From: Pseudomonadota bacterium
GTDB lineage: Bacteria; Desulfobacterota; Desulfobulbia; Desulfobulbales; Desulfobulbaceae
Reading direction: 5' to 3'
Assembly (NCBI GenBank): GCA_009778235.1
Contig: WRKE01000158.1
Coordinates: 1 to 5,521 of the forward strand
Length of the DNA stretch: 5,521 nt
Made by a program: the position numbers and the translations under genes. Shown here one piece after another: positions 5,490 through 5,521 of the stretch (positions are counted from its first letter, which is position 1; each line of letters opens with the position of its first letter). Under the pieces are notes generated by a model. The model worked only from the letters and a program-made list of their open reading frames with translations, searched no databases and was not told the origin of the DNA.

Positions 5490-5521
5490 TTATTTTTATA
5501 CTGTTACAGAAAAAAGGCCAT

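Overview
The window looks like ordinary chromosomal DNA from a diderm bacterium, most likely a Desulfobacterota (delta-proteobacterial) lineage. This is inferred from the gene mix: a RemA-family protein directly before gmk (an order also known from Firmicutes and delta-proteobacteria), a LolA-type periplasmic lipoprotein carrier (which implies an outer membrane), and a Ros/MucR zinc-finger regulator (alpha- and delta-proteobacteria). Most of the window is GC-rich. The right end, with the MucR gene and its upstream region, is visibly richer in AT. No tRNA, rRNA, CRISPR array, insertion sequence or prophage gene was seen.

Left block, + strand (22-1729): remA-like, gmk and rlmB lie head to tail with overlapping stop and start codons (ATGA and TGATG type), so they almost certainly form one translationally coupled operon. 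It covers a DNA-binding regulator, GMP phosphorylation and 23S rRNA 2'-O-methylation. The operon probably continues off the left edge.

Middle and right, - strand (5521 down to 1738): a MucR-like regulator has its own promoter candidates, a palindrome at the predicted transcription start and a rho-independent terminator. It is followed by a 227-base spacer and leader, then murI (glutamate racemase) overlapping lolA by 8 bases, then a 338-base stretch with no confident gene, then a four-domain S1 RNA-binding protein. The S1 gene converges on rlmB with only 8 bases between the two stop codons.

Together the genes are housekeeping: nucleotide metabolism and ribosome modification on one strand; peptidoglycan D-glutamate supply, lipoprotein export and RNA binding/translation on the other; and one transcriptional regulator. 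I found no clear novel system. The points most worth a second look are the palindrome and promoter architecture upstream of mucR, the structured leader of murI, and the hairpin and unexplained open frames in the lolA-S1 gap.
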